The notes under the pieces are model-generated. The model saw only the letters and a program-made list of their open reading frames with translations. It was not told the DNA's origin and did no database searches. This document shows positions 6,721 through 11,359 of a stretch of DNA of 11,359 nt, one piece after another. The DNA comes from Actinomycetota bacterium (GTDB lineage Bacteria; Actinomycetota; Actinomycetes; Nanopelagicales; Nanopelagicaceae), in the NCBI GenBank assembly GCA_009700365.1, contig WLME01000023.1:1-11359 (forward strand), in the 5' to 3' direction. Position numbers and translations under genes: made by a program. Within the stretch, counting starts at the first letter, position 1; the number at the start of each line of letters is the position of its first letter.

Positions 6721-7752
6721 ATGTCTAACAGAATGTCATTCATCGGCCGCGACATGGCGGTTGACCTAGGTACCGCAAACACGCTTGTCTATGTTCGTGG
6801 TCGTGGCATTGTTCTTAACGAACCATCAGTAGTTGCTGTTAACCAAGATACAGGTGGCATCCTCGCTGTTGGTCTCGAAGCAAAGAAGATGATTGGTCGT
6901 ACACCTGGCAACATCGTTGCCATTCGCCCACTCAAAGATGGTGTGATTGCAGATTTCGATACAACTGAGCGCATGCTTCGTTACTTCATTCAGAAAGTTC
7001 ACCGCCGCAGTTATTTAGCTAAACCACGAATCGTCGTGTGCGTTCCTTCAGGTATCACAGGTGTCGAACAGCGCGCAGTCAAAGATGCTGGATACGCAGC
7101 CGGAGCACGCAAGGTGTACATCATTGAAGAACCTATGGCCGCAGCAATTGGTGCAGGACTTCCGATTCACGAACCGACAGGAAACATGGTTGTAGATATC
7201 GGTGGCGGAACAACAGAAGTCGCTGTTATTTCACTCGGTGGAATCGTTACAGCGCTCTCAATTCGAATTGGTGGAGACGAGCTCGATCAGTCCATTATTA
7301 ACTGGACTAAGCGCGAATACTCATTGCTTTTGGGGGAGCGAACAGCCGAGGAAATCAAGATGGCAATCGGTTCTGCCTACCCTCTACAAGGCGAAAACGA
7401 TGCAGAAATTCGTGGTCGCGATCTTGCAACAGGTCTTCCTAAGACAATCGTTGTTACGGCTGCGGAAATTCGCAAGGCTCTCGAAGAACCTGTAAATCAA
7501 ATTGTTAACGCCGTGAAGGCAACTCTCGACAAGTGCCCACCAGAACTTTCTTCTGATCTCATGGATCGTGGAATCGTTCTTACTGGTGGAGGCGCGCTTC
7601 TCAAGGGACTTGATGAGCGTCTTCGCAAAGAGACAGGAATGCCGATTCACATTGCAGATCGTCCACTCGATGCAGTTGTCGAAGGTTCCGGTAAGTGCAT
7701 TGAAGAGTTCGAAGCCCTTGAAAAGGTTTTGATCTCTGAGCCTCGTCGGTAG
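6721..7752 (+). CDS. mreB: Rod shape-determining actin homologue MreB
   Basis: MreB is a bacterial actin that polymerises on the inner face of the membrane and positions the elongation machinery (MreC, MreD, RodA, PBP2). The 343 residues are typical. The actin-fold ATP site is visible: phosphate-1 loop DLGTANT at 15-21, phosphate-2 loop D159-IGGGTTE, an IEEPMAAAIGAG block just before it, and the adenosine motif TGGGALLKGLD near residue 288. The VPSGITGVEQRAVKDA and RIGGDELDQSII blocks are characteristic of MreB rather than DnaK or FtsA. A hydrophobic-basic N-terminus (MSFIGRDMAV) may help membrane contact. The start follows the ndk stop without a gap and has a good GAGGGG site. Presence of an intact mreB predicts rod-like or curved-rod cells with lateral wall growth. 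mreC begins ten bases downstream. Confidence 0.98.
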   Translation: MSNRMSFIGRDMAVDLGTANTLVYVRGRGIVLNEPSVVAVNQDTGGILAVGLEAKKMIGRTPGNIVAIRPLKDGVIADFDTTERMLRYFIQKVHRRSYLAKPRIVVCVPSGITGVEQRAVKDAGYAAGARKVYIIEEPMAAAIGAGLPIHEPTGNMVVDIGGGTTEVAVISLGGIVTALSIRIGGDELDQSIINWTKREYSLLLGERTAEEIKMAIGSAYPLQGENDAEIRGRDLATGLPKTIVVTAAEIRKALEEPVNQIVNAVKATLDKCPPELSSDLMDRGIVLTGGGALLKGLDERLRKETGMPIHIADRPLDAVVEGSGKCIEEFEALEKVLISEPRR

Positions 7753-7762
7753 GTAATTCCAA

Positions 7763-8701
7763 GTGCGCTACGGCGGCGACAACCGCGGTCGCTTACTCAT
7801 TATCGTCCTTGTTGTTACATCTCTGCTTTTTATCACTCTTGACCTTCGTGGCGTTCAAGTCATTGATGGTTTGCGAACCGGTACACAGACAGCACTTTCT
7901 CCAGTCCAGAAATTTGGGTCGTGGGCTGTTTCTCCATTTCGGAACTTTCTTTCAGATGTTACTCACCTTGGGCGTACTCGCAATCAACTTGAAAAACTCA
8001 AATCCGAAAATGACAAACTTCGCTTAGAGCTTCAAAACAGAGAAGTTGCTGACGCGCAGCTCAAACAGTTAAAGGGCGTGTTGGATCTTGCAGGAACTGC
8101 AGGTTTTAAAGTTGTCAATGCAAAGGTAATCTCACAAGGTTCAAACACCTCATTTACTCAGACAATAACTATTGATGCAGGAACTACATCAGGGATTAAA
8201 TCAAATATGACGGTCCTTTCAGGTTATGGATTAGTCGGAGTGGTAAAGAGTGCATATTCCACAAGCGCACTGGTGCAGCTTGCATCTGATCCTGGATTTC
8301 GAATTGGGGTTCGTATTGCTGGGACCCAACAAATTGGAATTCTGAGCGGACAGGGAACCCGCAAAGGCGTAGTGCAATTATTAGATAACACCACTCTTAT
8401 TCGTAAAGGTGATGTGATTCTTGCCCGCGGCAGTGATAACTCACGTCCATTCGTGCCAGGCGTTCCTATCGGAGAAGTTACTTCAGTCGATAATTCTCCT
8501 GGTGCTGTTACTCAAACGGCCGATGTAAAGTTTTATTCAAACTTCTCCACCCTTGGAATCGTCGCAGTTGTAGTTTCTGCCGCCGCCTCCGATCCTCGCG
8601 ATGCCTTGGTTCCACCAAAGCCACGCCCAACGCCACTTCCTACCGTGACAATTTATGCCACGCCTCCAACTCCATCACCTAGTCCTACGGCTACGAAGTA
8701 A
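7763..8701 (+). CDS. mreC: Rod shape-determining protein MreC
   Basis: MreC is a single-pass protein whose extracytoplasmic part bridges MreB/MreD to PBP2 and activates it. The 312 residues run as follows: a short basic N-terminus, one membrane helix (about 11-27), a coiled coil (about 70-105, including LEKLKSENDKLRLELQ), then the two beta-barrel domains with the family motifs VISQGSNTSFTQTITIDAG, GYGLVGVV and GIGEVTSVD-like VPIGEVTSVD. From about 277 to the end is a proline- and threonine-rich low-complexity tail that lies outside the membrane. The start is a GTG with only a weak AGGT eight bases upstream; it is preferred because it places the membrane helix at the expected distance. The gene lies ten bases after mreB and thirteen before mreD, consistent with one transcript. 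Confidence 0.95.
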   Translation: MRYGGDNRGRLLIIVLVVTSLLFITLDLRGVQVIDGLRTGTQTALSPVQKFGSWAVSPFRNFLSDVTHLGRTRNQLEKLKSENDKLRLELQNREVADAQLKQLKGVLDLAGTAGFKVVNAKVISQGSNTSFTQTITIDAGTTSGIKSNMTVLSGYGLVGVVKSAYSTSALVQLASDPGFRIGVRIAGTQQIGILSGQGTRKGVVQLLDNTTLIRKGDVILARGSDNSRPFVPGVPIGEVTSVDNSPGAVTQTADVKFYSNFSTLGIVAVVVSAAASDPRDALVPPKPRPTPLPTVTIYATPPTPSPSPTATK

Positions 8702-8714
8702 GTTGGATTAAAGA

Positions 8715-9236
8715 ATGTCCCTGCGAAGTTTCCTTCTCTCCTCACCTCTCTTTTTTGGAGTATTTCTCTTCCAGGAAGCTTTTGTAACTCAGCTAAGACT
8801 TCCATTTGGTGGATTCAATCTTCTACTCATAGTTGCACTTATTTGGGCTGCACTGAGTACCCCAGAAATTGGTGCTTTGACTGGGTTTGGTGCAGGAATA
8901 GGAATGGATCTTTCTCAAACTTCTCCGGTTCCGATCGGGCATTGGACTTTAGTGATGATCATCGCCTGCTACGCCGTAGCTTTTTTTAGTTATGGTGATG
9001 ACAATGTAAGAGGCAACCCAATTAACATCATCTTCTTGACTACTGCCGGAGTTCTTTTATCGCAGGTGGCGTATTTATTGATTGGAATAATGTTGGGTCA
9101 AGAAATCGGAAGCATTCAACATATTTTATTTATCCTTGCTGGCACAACGTTCTGGAGCGCGATTATTTCGCCATTGTGTCTAAAAGTTATTTCGTATTTA
9201 CATGCAAATGTTTTCGGAACGCGTAACTTGCTATGA
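8715..9236 (+). CDS. mreD: Rod shape-determining membrane protein MreD
   Basis: MreD is an integral membrane component of the elongasome; its exact biochemical role is unsettled. The 173 residues are almost entirely hydrophobic, with five or six membrane segments (about 5-22, 33-48, 51-65, 76-92, 102-128 and 134-160). Features that fit MreD are the FGGFNLLLIVALIWAALS helix followed by the glycine-rich ALTGFGAGIGMDL, the position that usually carries G-x-x-x-D in the family. The call rests on topology, that motif and its position between mreC and a PBP2 gene, since the family is weakly conserved. The ATG has a weak GGA seven bases upstream. Its TGA stop overlaps the next start as ATGA, indicating translational coupling to mrdA. 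Confidence 0.9.
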   Translation: MSLRSFLLSSPLFFGVFLFQEAFVTQLRLPFGGFNLLLIVALIWAALSTPEIGALTGFGAGIGMDLSQTSPVPIGHWTLVMIIACYAVAFFSYGDDNVRGNPINIIFLTTAGVLLSQVAYLLIGIMLGQEIGSIQHILFILAGTTFWSAIISPLCLKVISYLHANVFGTRNLL

Positions 9237-11359
9237 ATCAGCGGTCTCGTCTGAGTTTGCTCGTCATACAAATCTTTATCGCCTCATTGATGGTCGCCCT
9301 GTTTGGTCGACTCTTTTATCTACAAGTAGCAGCTGGTCCTAAGTACCGAGTTGCTGCGCTCAATATTCAAAGTCGAGATGTTGTGACACCTGCAAATCGT
9401 GGTTTCATCGTGGACTCATCTGGAGTTCCGCTCGCCCTTAATAAGGTAGGGCTAGCAGTAACAGTCGATAGAACAATCATTGATAAGTTGCCCGACCAGG
9501 GATCTTCGGTCATAAAAGATGTCGTTAAGTTACTTGGCCTTAATTACGAAGATGTCTGGCAGCGCACTCGACTCTGTGGAGAACTTCCCAAGGGAGAAAA
9601 GGCTGGATGCTGGACAGGTTCACGTTTCCAGCCGATTCCCATTACTAAAGAGTCAGACCCCCAGCTTGCGCTTCAAATTGTTGAGAGATCAGATCGTTTT
9701 CCAGGGATTTCTGCAACACCAATTGCGATTCGCAGTTACCCGGAAGTACTTGGACTTAACGGGGGACATGTACTTGGTTACGTAGGTCCGCTGACCGAAG
9801 AAGATCTATCAGGAGCAAATGGCCGCACGTATTTCAGATCAGAGATGATTGGAAAGACAGGCCTAGAGGCAATGTATGACAGCTATTTGCGCGGAATTCC
9901 TGGAATCAAGACTTTTATCGTTGACCGCAAAGAAGCTGTCACAACTGTTCGTCAAAATACAAAACCGGTTGCAGGAAATCACTTAGTGACAAGTCTTGAT
10001 GCACGCATTCAGGCTGCTACAGATTTAGCACTCGCAGATGCAGTCAAACGTGCGAGAGCATCGGGATATCGAGCAGATGGTGGATCGGCAGTAGTACTCG
10101 ATGTTTCAAACGGACAAGTTTTAGCTCTTTCCTCGTACCCAACATTTGATCCCAATGCATTTGAAAAGGGATTGACGGTACAACAGGCTAGTGATTTATA
10201 TAGTGAAAAAACTGGCGTCCCTGCCTTGAATCGAGCTCTTCAAGGGCTGTATGCACCAGGTTCAACTTTCAAGGCTGTCTCCGTTATTGCTGCAAAGAAT
10301 GCTGGCTATAACCTCAATGCAACGTATGCATGCCCAGCAGAAGTTAAAGTCGGAACTCGCGCTTTCCAAAATTTCCGCAGCAAGTCACAAGGAACTCTGA
10401 CTTTAAAGCGCGCAATAGCGGTTTCGTGTGACACCGTCTGGTACAGGATTGCTTATGATGAATGGCTCCGCGATGGTGGATTAAGGCCGAAATCGAACCC
10501 GAATGATTACTTCTTTAATGCTGCAGCGAAGTTCCAGCTGGATAAGAAGACGGGAGTCGATTTACCCTCTGAATCAACCGGGCGTCTTGCAAATCGCGAA
10601 TGGCGTAAATCTTGGTACGCACAGAATAAAGATTTCTACTGCAATTACAAAGAGCGCGCTGCAAAATCTGCGCAAACCCCTTTCCTTCTCTTGTTAGCGC
10701 ATGAGAACTGCCTCGATGGCGACAAGATTCGTGCTGGCGACGCTGTGAACTTCTCGATTGGCCAGGGCGATACCGTTATTACTCCGATAAAGCTTGCTCA
10801 AATGTATGCAGCAATCGCAAATGGTGGAACCATTTGGAAGCCAACTATCGCTAAGGCAATCATCAGTACTGATGGGAAAGTGATCCGAAAATTCGCACCT
10901 GAGAAATTGGGTGATATCGAAGTAGATAAAACTACGATTGCTTTTCTACACGATGCACTCCATGAAGTAACAGTGTCTGGAACTTCAGCTGGAATATTTG
11001 CAGGTTTTCCGATTGCGACTTCAGGTAAGACAGGATCGGCTCAAGTATTTGGTACAAATTCAAATGGTGGCGTGAAGGATGACACTTCTTGGTATGCATC
11101 CTTTGCTCCATCAACCAAGCCGAAGTATGCGATTGTCATGATGGTGAGCCAAGGTGGTTATGGTTCAACTACTTCTGCAGTTGGAGTTCGCAAGATATAT
11201 TCAACGATTTTTGGAGTAAATGGAAATAAACTAGTTCCGGGGTTGGAGCTATTTCCAAGTGGAAAACCTCCGACGAAATTGCCACGGATTTCTCCTGCAA
11301 CTAAACCAAAGCCATCTATATTAAATCCTGGAAAGACAACCAAACCCACGGTCACGCCA
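9233..11359 (+). CDS. mrdA: Penicillin-binding protein 2, class B transpeptidase (3' end outside window)
   Basis: This peptidoglycan D,D-transpeptidase of the elongation complex cross-links new wall strands alongside RodA. I translated 709 residues from the ATG at 9233 with no stop before the window ends. A short cytoplasmic N-terminus precedes a membrane helix (about 7-30). The pedestal domain carries R56-GFIVD-SSG (family RGxIxDRxG) and a KTGLE block. The transpeptidase domain runs about 284-661 with the three active-site motifs S344-T-F-K347 (nucleophile Ser), S398-C-D400 and K599-T-G601. SxD in place of SxN is normal for PBP2 and separates it from FtsI-type proteins. Six cysteines are visible (115, 126, 367, 399, 470, 493), mostly outside the membrane. 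From about 662 a lysine-, proline- and threonine-rich tail begins and continues past the window. The start overlaps the mreD stop (ATGA); no good Shine-Dalgarno site is seen. rodA is the expected next gene. Confidence 0.95.
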   Translation, partial: MNQRSRLSLLVIQIFIASLMVALFGRLFYLQVAAGPKYRVAALNIQSRDVVTPANRGFIVDSSGVPLALNKVGLAVTVDRTIIDKLPDQGSSVIKDVVKLLGLNYEDVWQRTRLCGELPKGEKAGCWTGSRFQPIPITKESDPQLALQIVERSDRFPGISATPIAIRSYPEVLGLNGGHVLGYVGPLTEEDLSGANGRTYFRSEMIGKTGLEAMYDSYLRGIPGIKTFIVDRKEAVTTVRQNTKPVAGNHLVTSLDARIQAATDLALADAVKRARASGYRADGGSAVVLDVSNGQVLALSSYPTFDPNAFEKGLTVQQASDLYSEKTGVPALNRALQGLYAPGSTFKAVSVIAAKNAGYNLNATYACPAEVKVGTRAFQNFRSKSQGTLTLKRAIAVSCDTVWYRIAYDEWLRDGGLRPKSNPNDYFFNAAAKFQLDKKTGVDLPSESTGRLANREWRKSWYAQNKDFYCNYKERAAKSAQTPFLLLLAHENCLDGDKIRAGDAVNFSIGQGDTVITPIKLAQMYAAIANGGTIWKPTIAKAIISTDGKVIRKFAPEKLGDIEVDKTTIAFLHDALHEVTVSGTSAGIFAGFPIATSGKTGSAQVFGTNSNGGVKDDTSWYASFAPSTKPKYAIVMMVSQGGYGSTTSAVGVRKIYSTIFGVNGNKLVPGLELFPSGKPPTKLPRISPATKPKPSILNPGKTTKPTVTP

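Noticed and set aside
10424..10432. SCD instead of SxN at the second active-site motif of the penicillin-binding protein
   Set aside because: SxD is the normal form in PBP2-type enzymes (E. coli PBP2 has it too), so this supports the assignment and is not an anomaly.
1..11359. Search for a novel defence, mobile or regulatory RNA system
   Set aside because: All but about 1% of the window is accounted for by conserved housekeeping genes on one strand. I saw no tandem or direct repeats, transposase, integrase, toxin-antitoxin pair, tRNA or structured leader.

Overview
The window is a dense, single-strand block of housekeeping genes from a bacterium that is most likely an actinobacterium. The evidence is gene order and protein character. 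The order clpX, valS, folC, a small four-helix membrane protein (DUF4233 type), ndk, mreB, mreC, mreD, mrdA is the one I know from Streptomyces-like actinobacteria. The base composition looks moderate (by eye well below the 65-73% GC usual for that phylum) and almost no DNA lies between genes. Together these suggest a streamlined, low-GC actinobacterium such as the freshwater acI / Nanopelagicales group. That lineage assignment is an inference.

Layout, all on the + strand: the C-terminal half of an MFS transporter (1-627); clpX (690-1988); valS (2011-4590); folC (4591-5949); a DUF4233-type membrane protein (5950-6285); ndk (6298-6720, GTG start); mreB (6721-7752); mreC (7763-8701, GTG start); mreD (8715-9236); and mrdA, a class B penicillin-binding protein 2 (9233 to the window end, open at the 3' end). 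No gap exceeds 62 bases. Three junctions have the stop codon directly abutting the next start, and mreD/mrdA overlap by four bases (ATGA). I see no RNA genes, mobile elements, CRISPR arrays or convincing terminators.

The genes form two functional groups. The first covers protein quality control (ClpX), translation (ValS) and folate metabolism (FolC). The second begins with nucleotide diphosphate kinase and runs into the rod-shape module MreB-MreC-MreD-PBP2, which directs lateral wall synthesis; rodA would be expected just past the window. Three genes (clpX, valS, ndk) have a TANNNT -10-like hexamer ending 6-7 bases before the start codon and no Shine-Dalgarno sequence. That is the signature of leaderless transcription. 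The genes inside the runs appear to rely on coupling or Shine-Dalgarno sites (clear before mreB).

I found no previously undescribed system. The points most worth a second look are the leaderless promoter pattern, the extreme compactness, the conserved but uncharacterised DUF4233-type protein, paired cysteines in the extracytoplasmic part of PBP2, and the proline-rich tails of MreC and PBP2.
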